NCBI GenBank assembly: GCA_049647585.1
Contig: JBARXY010000010.1
Location: 1 to 26,334 of the forward strand
Direction of reading: 5' to 3'
From: JAGQSZ01 sp049647585
GTDB taxonomy: Bacteria > Actinomycetota > Acidimicrobiia > Acidimicrobiales > Microtrichaceae
DNA: 26,334 bases
Shown: positions 1 through 7,277 of the stretch, piece after piece
Numbering within the stretch: position 1 is the first letter of the stretch
Layout of the letters: every line of letters begins with the position of its first letter
Notes under the pieces: generated by a model
What the model was told of the DNA's origin: nothing
What the model saw: the letters and a program-made list of their open reading frames with translations, nothing else
Database searches by the model: none
Made by a program: the position numbers and the translations under genes

Positions 1-98
1 ATGTGTTCCGTACCGATGTAGTTGTGATTGAGGAGACGAGCCTCCTCCTGAGCCAGCACAACGACTCGGCGGGCCCGGTCGGTGAAGCGTTCAAACAC
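1..98 (-). CDS. clpC: ClpC ATPase, N-terminal fragment (cut by window edge)
   Basis: The minus strand from a GTG at 98-96 encodes 32 codons beginning VFERFTDRARRVVVLAQEEA and continuing through LLNHNYIGTEH to the window edge. This is the near-invariant start of the Clp N (repeat) domain of ClpC, the AAA+ unfoldase that feeds ClpP. A Shine-Dalgarno GGAGG lies 7 nt upstream (106-110), which supports this GTG. Only the first part of the N-domain is visible, so nothing can be said about the ATPase modules or the ClpP loop. clpC near lysS and coaX is the usual actinobacterial neighbourhood, although here several genes lie between them. Confidence 0.93.
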   Translation of the reverse strand, partial: MFERFTDRARRVVVLAQEEARLLNHNYIGTEH

Positions 99-204
99 GT
101 GGCTGCCTCCATATAGGACTGTGTAGATGAGTGTAACGCCGTGGGCTCCTTCGGCGTTCCCGGGTTTCCTGGACACCAATCGGCCAACCCCGTCGATTTC
201 ACAG

Positions 205-217
205 GATTGTCGCAATC
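205..217. repeat. Short perfect inverted repeat in the clpC / polyprenyl synthase divergent gap
   Basis: GATTG-TCG-CAATC is a perfect 5-bp inverted repeat with a 3-nt centre. It lies in the 248-bp divergent region (99-346) between clpC and the polyprenyl diphosphate synthase. Its position would suit an operator, but it is short and matches no operator consensus I can name with confidence. I see no convincing -35/-10 pair for clpC; TACACT-like hexamers near 132-137 on the minus strand are weak. Confidence 0.2.
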
Positions 218-346
218 AAAGTGGAAATGTCGCGGCAGGAAAAGGCTTCCGAAGGGGGACCGGGGCCCGGCCTTCGGGTGTCTGTGAGCCATCGGAGAAG
301 CCTCGTATGGTGCCGCCCCCGGACCGGCCAACTAGGTTCTGGTCCC

Positions 347-1339
347 GTGACCCGATCAAACCCCCTGCAGGTCATGCCGACCATGACCGACGACCTCGCA
401 CGCCTCGAGGCCGCCCTAACCGCGTCGGTGAAATCCGAGAATTCCTATCTGACCGAGATCTCGACCCACCTGATTGCAGCGGGCGGCAAACGGGTCCGAC
501 CCGGATTCACCATTGCATCGGCAGCGGTGGCCCACTCCGGGGACCGTCCGGCGTCCGATGAAGCAATCACCGCTGGAGTTGCGGTGGAACTTGTCCACCT
601 TGGGTCCCTCTATCACGACGACGTCATGGACGAGGCGGACGTTCGGCGGACCGTCGACAGCGTCAACGCCCGCTGGGGAAACCTCAAGGCCATTTTGGCA
701 GGCGACTACCTACTGGCCCGGGCATCTGAGCTGGCAGCCTCGCTCGGGGTAGAGGTCGCCGGGCTCTTGGCCAACACGATTGCCCGCCTGTGCGAAGGGC
801 AACTCCTGGAGCTGCAACACGCCTACTCGGTCGACCGGAGCGAGGAGTTGTACCTGCGCTCCATCGACGGCAAGACGGCATCTCTTCTTGCGTCGAGTTG
901 CCGGATTGGCGGCATCATCGCGGATCTGCCCCGCAGCCAGATCGATGCGCTGGCACAGTTCGGCTACAGCTACGGCATGGCCTTCCAGATCGTCGACGAC
1001 GTTCTGGATCTGGTCTCAGACGAGGAAGCCATGGGCAAGCCGACGGGGCACGACATCGAGGAAGGTGTCTATACCTTGCCGGTGCTGGTCGCGTTGACGG
1101 GACCGGATGGGGAGAGACTCCATTCGATGCTCGGCGGCCCGGTTGACGTCTCGACGCGAGATGCTGCCGCGGCGATAGTCCGTGGTGGGGACGGAATACC
1201 TACCGCAATCCAGAAGGCCCGCTCATTCGCCGACTCAGGTCGAGAGGCTCTCGCCTTGCTGCCACCGAGCCCGGGAGTCACCGGGCTGCACGCCGCCGCC
1301 GACTATCTATTGGCGAGCGTCGAGGCAGCCGCGCGTTGA
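347..1339 (+). CDS. Long-chain (E)-polyprenyl diphosphate synthase
   Basis: A trans-isoprenyl diphosphate synthase of the hepta- to nonaprenyl type. It condenses isopentenyl diphosphate onto an allylic primer, most likely to make the menaquinone side chain. From the GTG at 347 the protein is 330 residues, normal for the family. The first aspartate-rich motif DDVMD is at residues 91-95 and the second, DDVLD, at 217-221; GGKRVRP is the IPP-binding segment. The reading frame stays open back to 221, but that extension is arginine/proline-rich and unlike the family. Starts at 347 (GTG, giving VTRSNPLQ), 374 and 383 (ATG) all fit, and none has a strong Shine-Dalgarno. I prefer 347 because homologues usually start with a similar NPL-containing segment. 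Product chain length cannot be read from the sequence. Confidence 0.88.
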   Translation: MTRSNPLQVMPTMTDDLARLEAALTASVKSENSYLTEISTHLIAAGGKRVRPGFTIASAAVAHSGDRPASDEAITAGVAVELVHLGSLYHDDVMDEADVRRTVDSVNARWGNLKAILAGDYLLARASELAASLGVEVAGLLANTIARLCEGQLLELQHAYSVDRSEELYLRSIDGKTASLLASSCRIGGIIADLPRSQIDALAQFGYSYGMAFQIVDDVLDLVSDEEAMGKPTGHDIEEGVYTLPVLVALTGPDGERLHSMLGGPVDVSTRDAAAAIVRGGDGIPTAIQKARSFADSGREALALLPPSPGVTGLHAAADYLLASVEAAAR

Positions 1340-1374
1340 TTCGGCCGGGTATGCGCCCGACCCTCTGGCCCCGC

Positions 1375-1409
1375 TACATCAACCCGATTACATCAAGCCG
1401 ATTACATCA
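1375..1409. repeat. 14-bp tandem repeat, 2.5 copies
   Basis: TACATCAA-C/G-CCGAT occurs at 1375-1388 and 1389-1402, followed by a partial TACATCA at 1403-1409. It lies between two convergent genes and covers the stop codon of the ABM-domain gene. The unit length equals that of the array near 10309-10389, but the sequence differs. Confidence 0.7.
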
Positions 1410-1704
1410 GCTTTGAGGAGTTGGTGACCTCGTGCTGGATGATTTCCACGCCGTTGACCCCGATGCCACCCATGCCTTCGAGGAAGGTCGCCATGTGCGC
1501 CGATCCCATGTGCTCATCCATAGCATCGGTTGATTCCCACTCCTCGTAGACCCGGGTGCGTCCCGGATCCAGAGGGTCGAGCCAGAACCCGTAGGTGATG
1601 TTGCCCGGCTCGGCCAAAGTGGCAGCAACCAGTGGTTCGACCAGGGCCACGAGGTCAGCCTGCTTCGAGGGGTCGAATGTGATTATTCCCGAGACGATCA
1701 GCAT
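1402..1704 (-). CDS. Small antibiotic-biosynthesis-monooxygenase (ABM) fold protein
   Basis: A 100-residue dimeric alpha/beta-barrel protein of the ABM family. Visible family features are the opening strand LIVSGIITFDP, the helix with the acidic/alanine pattern, the YGFWLDP strand, VYEEWES, and the HMGSAHMATF segment. Members include quinol monooxygenases and heme-degrading enzymes, but many are uncharacterised and the substrate cannot be assigned. The frame is open back to an upstream ATG at 1761; I chose the ATG at 1704 because the domain begins exactly there and the upstream 19 residues look non-coding. No clear ribosome-binding site precedes either start. It is transcribed away from the bfd/bfr pair. 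Confidence 0.75.
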   Translation of the reverse strand: MLIVSGIITFDPSKQADLVALVEPLVAATLAEPGNITYGFWLDPLDPGRTRVYEEWESTDAMDEHMGSAHMATFLEGMGGIGVNGVEIIQHEVTNSSKLM

Positions 1705-1806
1705 GGGCAGCACAGTACCGGGCACCTCGGGTCGATGATGTCCAAAGCCGCTCGACATCACTCGGGTTACGGTCCCTGAGGAAATCTGGTGAGGAGGCTG
1801 GACTCT

Positions 1807-1825
1807 TTGGGTTCAGCATGCCTAA
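1807..1825. promoter_or_regulatory. DtxR/IdeR-like iron box upstream of bfd
   Basis: A 19-bp imperfect palindrome with outer half-sites TTGGG and CCTAA. Against the DtxR/IdeR consensus (TTAGG…CCTAA over 19 bp) I count 12 of 19 matches, including nine of the ten outer positions. It ends 9 bp before the bfd start and overlaps the putative -10, which is where an iron-dependent repressor would act. The assignment is by eye, without a weight-matrix score. Confidence 0.45.
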
Positions 1826-1828
1826 CAT
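1823..1828 (+). promoter_or_regulatory. Putative -10 element of bfd (leaderless arrangement)
   Basis: TAACAT fits the actinobacterial -10 pattern TANNNT and is followed by 6 nt before the GTG at 1835. There is no Shine-Dalgarno sequence before that GTG. This is the geometry of a leaderless transcript that starts at the initiation codon. No good -35 is visible. Confidence 0.4.
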
Positions 1829-1834
1829 CGTGGC

Positions 1835-2113
1835 GTGATCGTTTGTCACTGTCACGGGGTTAGTGACCGCAGAATCGAATCCGAGATGCTCCTCGGCGCG
1901 ACATCGGTCGAAGACATCGGTGAGCGCTGCGGGGCCGGAACCAACTGCGGCGGGTGCATCCCGCTGATCGAGAACATCCTCGAGAGCAAGTTGGTTGCGC
2001 TCATGAACCAGAGCACCGTTGCTGCAGTCGAGGTCGAATCGTCCGTCAGAATCGGGTCGGTGACCGCCCGTCGAGGGCGAGACCGAACTTTGAGCACTGC
2101 TTCACGGTCCTGA
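1835..2113 (+). CDS. bfd: Bacterioferritin-associated ferredoxin-like (2Fe-2S) protein
   Basis: A BFD-like [2Fe-2S] domain. Bfd docks on bacterioferritin and reduces the stored ferric core so that iron is released. Cysteines C4 and C6 (VCHCHGVSDR) and C38 and C41 (GTNCGGC) are the expected C-x-C…C-x2-C cluster ligands; C32 is an extra cysteine. The domain ends by about residue 62. A tail of about 30 residues rich in Arg/Ser/Val follows, longer than in the roughly 64-residue enterobacterial protein. The GTG start has no Shine-Dalgarno; see the -10 and iron box just upstream. bfr follows 138 bp downstream on the same strand. Alternative: a stand-alone BFD-like domain protein with another partner, but the neighbour argues for iron storage. 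Confidence 0.85.
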   Translation: MIVCHCHGVSDRRIESEMLLGATSVEDIGERCGAGTNCGGCIPLIENILESKLVALMNQSTVAAVEVESSVRIGSVTARRGRDRTLSTASRS

Positions 2114-2251
2114 GCGCGCAGTCAAACCAGAGCGTCGCTGTTCCCTGATCCGCTTCCGGAGCGGTCAGCGCCAAACAGTTTGAGCAAACAGGCGGAGCAC
2201 AATGTCACGGCGTGGCTCTAGTGTCAGTTGGACCCGCACGAGGAGAACTAA

Positions 2252-2728
2252 ATGCAAGGTGACCGAGAGATCATTGAACTACTTAATGAGGTCCTCACTG
2301 CCGAGCTGACCGCCATCAACCAGTATTTCGTTCACTCAAAGATGAACGAGAACTGGGGTTACAAGCGACTTGCCAAACGCTTCTACGACGATTCCATCGA
2401 TGAGATGCGCGACGCCGAGAAGATCATCGAGCGCATTCTCTATCTGGACGGCATTCCCAACCTGCAGCGCTACGGCACGGTCGCCGTCGGCGAGAACGTC
2501 CGGGAGCAGTTGCAACTGGTACTCGACACCGAGGTGGCCGCGGTGGAGCGGTACAACAGAGGCGTGGCACTCGCCAGGTCCAAGAACGACAACGGCACCC
2601 GTGAACTACTCGAGTCGAGAGTGGTCGACGAGGAAGCACACCTCGACTGGGCAGAGGCGCAGTTGAAGATCATCTCCGACGTCGGAATCGAGCACTATCT
2701 GGCCCAGCACATCCACGAGGAGGACTGA
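2252..2728 (+). CDS. bfr: Bacterioferritin, with Asp at ferroxidase ligand position 54
   Basis: A heme-binding 24-mer ferritin for iron storage and detoxification. It is 158 residues, the same length as E. coli Bfr, and aligns to it without gaps over the key helices. Conserved are E18, E51, E94, E127 and H130 of the di-iron centre and the heme axial ligand M52 (DEM). Position 54, His in E. coli and mycobacterial BfrA, is Asp here (codon GAC at 2411-2413). One Bfr ferroxidase ligand is therefore replaced by a carboxylate. The ATG has a good GAGGAG ribosome-binding site about 8 nt upstream. bfd lies directly upstream on the same strand. The gap between them contains only weak hairpins, so co-transcription is possible. 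Confidence 0.95.
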   Translation: MQGDREIIELLNEVLTAELTAINQYFVHSKMNENWGYKRLAKRFYDDSIDEMRDAEKIIERILYLDGIPNLQRYGTVAVGENVREQLQLVLDTEVAAVERYNRGVALARSKNDNGTRELLESRVVDEEAHLDWAEAQLKIISDVGIEHYLAQHIHEED

Positions 2729-2820
2729 GCAACTCGCTACCCCGGAGCTGGGACAGCGTTCCCTCGGCATGGAGCTATCGCGTCCGGAGGGGCTTTGGCC
2801 GGCAGCTCGAATCGTCCTAG

Positions 2821-3894
2821 CTAGTGAACCGGGAAGGCCACCAGTGGATGGGCGGCCGTAATTTCCACAGCCGCACGCTGTCCGCGCTCGAGGATCGGAG
2901 TGGACTGACGTCGGACCGCAAGGCTCACGCCATCACAATCGACCAAGTAACGGGTTGCGTGCCCCAGATACTCGACCATGGTCACGGTCCCGGTAGACGT
3001 GTTGGTGTCGCCCGGCCGGATTGCCAGATCCTCGGGCCGGATCAGGACCTCGACTGGTCCGGACAGACTGCGTCCGAGTTCGAGCGGGCCCAGAATCGTC
3101 TCTGCGACGTTCCCGTCAGCCCGCCCCGCCACGAAGTTTGCGTCGCCCACGAACCGGGCGACCCAGGGAGTGACCGGTTGCTGGTAGATCTGCTCGGGAG
3201 ATCCGACCTGGACAATCTGACCTGCTGACATGACCGCCACGGAATCACCCAGCACGAACGCCTCGTCCTGATCGTGGGTGACGAAGATCGTTGTTACCCC
3301 GAGGTCCGTCAAGAGACGGTGGACCTCGCCGCGAACCTGGCTTCTGAGCGAGGCATCGAGGTTGGAGAATGGTTCGTCCAGCAACAACATGGCAGGGCGG
3401 GGCGCGAGTGCCCGTGCCAGAGCTACACGCTGCTGCTGCCCTCCGGAAAGTGTCGCGGGCGAACGATCCTCCATTCCCCCGAGTCCGACCATGTCCAGCG
3501 CCTCGCGAATTCGGGTCGAGTCCTTCCGCTCACTCCGGGGTAGCCCGAAACCGACATTCTTTCCGACGCTCAGGTGGGGGAACAGAGCCCAGTCTTGGAA
3601 CACCATGCCGATCCGGCGAGATTCCGGAGCTATGAAGTCGCTCGGGCCACTCAACACCCGGTCATCCAATTCGATGATGCCTCGATCCGGAACTTCGAGA
3701 CCGGCGATAGTTCTCAGCAGCGTCGTCTTGCCGCATCCGCTCGGACCGAGCAGCGACACCGTCGACCCACTGGCCACTTGAAGATCGACCCCGGCCAGGA
3801 CCGGTGTGGTGCCATCGAAAGTCTTGCCAACTCCCTCGACCCGTAGCTGGCTACTCCGAGCGACCGAACCTGCAACGACAGCCGGGTCACCCAC
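2821..3894 (-). CDS. ABC-transporter ATPase, Fe(III)/spermidine-type (FbpC/PotA-like)
   Basis: The ATP-binding subunit of a substrate importer, acting at the inner face of the membrane. It is 357 residues: nucleotide-binding domain first, with Walker A GPSGCGKTT (50-58), Q-loop VFQDWALFPH, signature LSGGQQQR (149-156), Walker B LLLDEP (170-175) and H-loop VTHDQDE. A C-terminal TOBE-type regulatory domain follows (about 250-357, with LIRPEDLAIRP). This architecture is shared by FbpC, PotA, ThiQ and CysA-type ATPases, so the substrate is open. The adjacent bacterioferritin makes iron an inference only. The GTG start directly abuts the lysS stop codon (no gap), so it is the last gene of the long minus-strand operon. 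No permease or binding-protein gene is present in the window. Confidence 0.88.
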   Translation of the reverse strand: MGDPAVVAGSVARSSQLRVEGVGKTFDGTTPVLAGVDLQVASGSTVSLLGPSGCGKTTLLRTIAGLEVPDRGIIELDDRVLSGPSDFIAPESRRIGMVFQDWALFPHLSVGKNVGFGLPRSERKDSTRIREALDMVGLGGMEDRSPATLSGGQQQRVALARALAPRPAMLLLDEPFSNLDASLRSQVRGEVHRLLTDLGVTTIFVTHDQDEAFVLGDSVAVMSAGQIVQVGSPEQIYQQPVTPWVARFVGDANFVAGRADGNVAETILGPLELGRSLSGPVEVLIRPEDLAIRPGDTNTSTGTVTMVEYLGHATRYLVDCDGVSLAVRRQSTPILERGQRAAVEITAAHPLVAFPVH

Positions 3895-5370
3895 TCACTC
3901 CCCCGGGTTCTGCTCAGGCCTGAGAGTCGGGAACAGGACAACATCTCGAATCGTCTGGACGTCTGCCAGCAGCATCGCGAGACGGTCGATTCCGACGCCC
4001 AGCCCGACTGTTGGCGGAAGTCCGTAGTCGAGCGCACGCAGGTAATCGTTGTCGACGAGCATCGCCTCGTCGTCGCCTGCGGCATTCTGTTCGGCCTGAT
4101 CGGTGAACCGTCCGCGCTGTTCATCAGGATCGGTCAGCTCGGAGAATCCGTTGCACAGCTCACGACCGACGACGATCGCCTCGAAGCGTTCGACTAGTCC
4201 GGGCTTGGACCGGTGGCTCCGCGAGAGTGGAGAAACCTCGGCCGGGTAGTCGATCACGAAGGTCGGGTTCCAGAGCGTGTGCTCGGTCGTCTTCTCGTAA
4301 ATTTCAAGCAGCAGCTTGCCGGGTCCGTAGCTGTCCTTCCACGGAACACCCACCCGGTCACAGATCTGTCGCAGCCGCTCGACCGGCGTGTGGATGTCGA
4401 TGTCCTCGCCCACCTGCTCCGAGGTGAGTTCAGCCAATGGCGCTCGCCTCCACGGAACCGACAGGTCAAGATCACGACCGTCGTAGGTGATCGTGGTCGA
4501 ACCACAGAGTTCCTGTGCGAGACCGGCAACAAGTTGCTCGGTCATCTCCATGTACACCGTGTAGTCGCTGTACGCCTCGTAGCACTCGAGGATCGTGAAC
4601 TCGGGGTTGTGCCTGGTCGAGAGTCCCTCATTACGGAACACCCGGGCGATCTCGAAGACCTTCTCGAACCCTCCGACCACCAGCCGCTTGAGGTACAACT
4701 CGGGCGCCACCCGCAGATACATCGTCTGATCGAGAGCGTTGTGATGTGTCGTGAATGGACGGGCGAGCGCTCCTCCCGGGATCGGGTGGAACACCGGTGT
4801 CTCGACCTCGAGGTAGCCGCGGCCCTCAAGGAAGGACCGGATCATCGACACCATGCGGGAGCGCAGCTGGAAGGCCCGGCGCGCCTCGTCGGTCACCCAC
4901 AGGTCTACGTAACGCTGGCGGAAGCGGGTGTCGGTGTCTGTGATTCCGTGCCACTTGTCCGGAAAGGACCGACGAGTCGGTGCGAGGAGAATCCACTCGT
5001 CGACCCTGACCGACAACTCGCCGCGCCGGGTGGTCATGACCTCGCCGGCGACTCCGATCCAGTCGCCCAGGTTCAGTTCGCAGAACCGCTCGAAGTCGGG
5101 TGTGCTGGCCGAAGGAGCGAAGAGCTGAATTCGTCCGCTCGAGTCGGCGAGGGTCCCGAAGGCGAGCTTCCCTTGGACGCGCCGCAACATGAGCCGCCCA
5201 GCGATGCTGGCGCGTTCACCGGTTTCGGAGCCGGGCTCGAGGTCGCCGAAACGTTCTGCAAGTTCGGCAGCGGTCGCGTCCACGTCGTAGGTGTAGGGCT
5301 GCTCGAAACCCTCGACGCGGGCGACGTCGGGAGAGATACGCGGCTCGGTTGGGCTTTCGGAGTCAGTCAC
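3895..5370 (-). CDS. lysS: Lysyl-tRNA synthetase, class II
   Basis: Charges tRNA-Lys with lysine in the cytosol. At 491 residues it has the usual class II layout. The OB-fold anticodon-binding domain covers about 55-135 (GRLMLRRVQGKLAF). Motif 2 is FRNEGLSTRHNPEFT within 245-262, and motif 3 is GLGVGIDRL at 456-464. The PGGALARPF and THHNALDQTMYLR segments are characteristic of LysRS. The GTG start at 5370 lies inside the end of coaX: the two genes overlap by 8 nt, so translational coupling is likely. The ABC ATPase gene follows with no gap. A long open frame on the opposite strand is a codon-bias shadow. Confidence 0.97.
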   Translation of the reverse strand: MTDSESPTEPRISPDVARVEGFEQPYTYDVDATAAELAERFGDLEPGSETGERASIAGRLMLRRVQGKLAFGTLADSSGRIQLFAPSASTPDFERFCELNLGDWIGVAGEVMTTRRGELSVRVDEWILLAPTRRSFPDKWHGITDTDTRFRQRYVDLWVTDEARRAFQLRSRMVSMIRSFLEGRGYLEVETPVFHPIPGGALARPFTTHHNALDQTMYLRVAPELYLKRLVVGGFEKVFEIARVFRNEGLSTRHNPEFTILECYEAYSDYTVYMEMTEQLVAGLAQELCGSTTITYDGRDLDLSVPWRRAPLAELTSEQVGEDIDIHTPVERLRQICDRVGVPWKDSYGPGKLLLEIYEKTTEHTLWNPTFVIDYPAEVSPLSRSHRSKPGLVERFEAIVVGRELCNGFSELTDPDEQRGRFTDQAEQNAAGDDEAMLVDNDYLRALDYGLPPTVGLGVGIDRLAMLLADVQTIRDVVLFPTLRPEQNPGE

Positions 5371-6148
5371 GATGCTGGTTCTTCTCCCAAATCAGTCGCA
5401 GGCCGTGCAGAGTCAACCACGGTTCCTCGTGCTCGATGGATTCAGTTATCGGCGCGATGAGCGAGGCCAGCCCGCCGGTCGCGATGATCGTCGCGTCGCC
5501 TAGTTCTTCCTCGATGCGGTCACACATGCCGTCGACCAAGGCCGAGTAGCCATAGACCGCCCCCGACTGCACCGACTCGACCGTGGTCTTGCCGATGACA
5601 CTGCGGGGCTCGACCAGTTCGACCCGGCGCAGCGCCGCGGCCTTGCCGAACAGCGCATCCATCGAGATTTCGATACCGGGGACGATCGCTCCGCCCATGT
5701 ACTCACCCCGGGCGGAAATCACGTCGAAGGTCGTTGCAGTTCCGAAGTCCACAACGATCACCGGACCGCCGTACAGATCGAAGGCTCCTACAGCGTTGGC
5801 GATCCGGTCCGCACCGACCTCTCGAGGGTTGTCGTAGAGGACGGGCATTCCCGTCTTGACCCCGGTCCCGAGGATGACCGGGATGACGTTCAGATAGCGC
5901 TCGCACATGTGGCGCAACTCAAAGGTCACACTCGGCACACCTGAGGAAATCGCCACGCCACGTATGTCGGTCGACAGTTCCAGTTCGCGGGTTGCGAGAA
6001 GGTGGCGGATGAATAGGGCGAGTTCGTCACTCGTGCGTTCCGCCCTTGTCGCCATACGCCAGTGATCGACCAGGGTCGGCGATGGATCGCTGGTGTCGTA
6101 GAGCCCGACAACGGTCTGGGTGTTTCCGACATCGATCACGAGAAGCAC
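5363..6148 (-). CDS. coaX: Type III pantothenate kinase
   Basis: Phosphorylates pantothenate, the first step from vitamin B5 to coenzyme A, with the potassium-dependent type III enzyme. It is 261 residues. The ASKHA-fold phosphate loop is DVGNT (6-10). GADR (112-115) and DFGTAT (134-139) are diagnostic type III motifs, and a GG pair near residue 228 belongs to the C-terminal ATPase lobe. The GTG start at 6148 has a GGGGAG ribosome-binding site 5-6 nt upstream. It lies 200 bp downstream of nadC and overlaps lysS by 8 nt. With panC and the DUF2520 reductase upstream, the operon covers most of the route to 4'-phosphopantothenate. Confidence 0.96.
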   Translation of the reverse strand: MLLVIDVGNTQTVVGLYDTSDPSPTLVDHWRMATRAERTSDELALFIRHLLATRELELSTDIRGVAISSGVPSVTFELRHMCERYLNVIPVILGTGVKTGMPVLYDNPREVGADRIANAVGAFDLYGGPVIVVDFGTATTFDVISARGEYMGGAIVPGIEISMDALFGKAAALRRVELVEPRSVIGKTTVESVQSGAVYGYSALVDGMCDRIEEELGDATIIATGGLASLIAPITESIEHEEPWLTLHGLRLIWEKNQHRD

Positions 6149-6348
6149 AGCGACTCCCCGAGGTCAAAGCGTCCTGCGAACACATCGTCTCCTAGCTGAT
6201 ATGCCCGCCTTGGTAACCCTCCGCATAGGTGGAGCTCCGCGGGCTCAATGCCTCAATAATGGCTCCCGCTGCTGTGTCGGCGCACATCTGGGCCGCAATG
6301 TCGTTGGCAGCCGACTGCGTGGAACGCGACTGTGGGGCACTGGACGAC
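6149..6348. other. 200-bp gap between nadC and coaX
   Basis: No convincing gene. The minus strand holds a 31-codon ATG frame (6287-6192) within a longer open stretch that begins near the nadC stop. Its composition is not clearly coding, it lacks a ribosome-binding site, and I recognise no family, so I do not call it a gene. No strong terminator hairpin is visible, so transcription probably runs through. Confidence 0.4.
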
Positions 6349-7233
6349 TCAACGCAGGTCGAAGCCGATGTCCAGAACCGGCGCGGAGTTGGTGATCGCC
6401 CCGACCGAAATCATGTCGACCCCGGTGCTCGCGTAGCTGGCGATCGTCTCGAGCGTGATCCCTCCCGAGACCTCCAGCAGTGACCGGCGGGTCTGGCCAC
6501 CTTGACGGACTTCTGCAGCAGCGACACAAGCAGACACCTCTTCCGGGGACATGTTGTCCAGGAGCAGAGCATCGGCTCCGGCATCGAGTGCCTCCACACA
6601 TTGATCGAAGGAGTCGCACTCGACATGCACCGTTCGGGCCGGCCAGCGGTCACGTGAGACGGCGACTGCCTCGGTAATCCCCATTCCCCCCAGATGGTTG
6701 TCCTTGATCAGGATCCAGTCAGACAGGTTGCCCCGATGGTTCCGCCCTCCCCCGGCCCGGACCGCCGCCTTGGCGAGCGCCCGCAGGCCTGGGATCGTCT
6801 TTCGGGTGTCCCACACCCGTGCGGCTCCTCCCTGACTCGCCGCGGCGTCGACGAAACTCGCAGTGAGGGTAGCGATTCCAGACAGGTGACCAAGGAAGTT
6901 GAGGGCCGTGCGCTCTCCGGTGAGAACCGTGGCGAACGGGCCACGGACGATCCCGATGGTCTCTCCGGCTGACAGCTTTGCGCCCTCCTCGACGGACCAG
7001 GACACATCCACGGTCGGGTCCAGGGAGGCGAAAGTCTCGGTGACACACAAGGTTCCGGCAAGGCGGCCGGGTTCTCGGGCCACGATCCACGCCTCACCCG
7101 GTCCGGACGGCAGCAGTGAAGATGTCAGATCGCCCAACGGGGTCAGGTCCTCGGCGAGCGCAAGACCAACCGCGGCGCGCACCGCAGCGATCGGAGGGTG
7201 GATCCATCGTGAATCGTGATTGAAATTCGACAC
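6349..7233 (-). CDS. nadC: Nicotinate-nucleotide pyrophosphorylase (quinolinate phosphoribosyltransferase)
   Basis: Converts quinolinate and PRPP to nicotinate mononucleotide in de novo NAD synthesis. It is 294 residues. The N-terminal domain starts with a HPPIAAV segment and AEDLTPLGDLTS. The family signatures RKTIPGLRALAK, VRAGGGRNHR and IKDNHLGGMG are all present, and the C-terminal barrel ends with EVSGGITLETI and DMISVGAIT. The GTG start at 7233 has no obvious Shine-Dalgarno but lies only 44 nt after nadB. Quinolinate synthase (nadA), which should supply the substrate together with NadB, is not in the window. Confidence 0.96.
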   Translation of the reverse strand: MSNFNHDSRWIHPPIAAVRAAVGLALAEDLTPLGDLTSSLLPSGPGEAWIVAREPGRLAGTLCVTETFASLDPTVDVSWSVEEGAKLSAGETIGIVRGPFATVLTGERTALNFLGHLSGIATLTASFVDAAASQGGAARVWDTRKTIPGLRALAKAAVRAGGGRNHRGNLSDWILIKDNHLGGMGITEAVAVSRDRWPARTVHVECDSFDQCVEALDAGADALLLDNMSPEEVSACVAAAEVRQGGQTRRSLLEVSGGITLETIASYASTGVDMISVGAITNSAPVLDIGFDLR

Positions 7234-7277
7234 GGCGGAAGCTTTGCACGGCTGAACCCCGGAGCCGATTCCGGACC

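Noticed and set aside
4213..5460. 415-codon open frame on the plus strand opposite lysS
   Set aside because: It is fully antisense to a well-supported lysS; long antisense frames are expected from GC-rich codon bias, and its translation shows no family motif.
6192..6287. 31-codon frame between nadC and coaX as a small gene
   Set aside because: No ribosome-binding site, no recognisable family and no clear coding bias; reported only as part of the gap.
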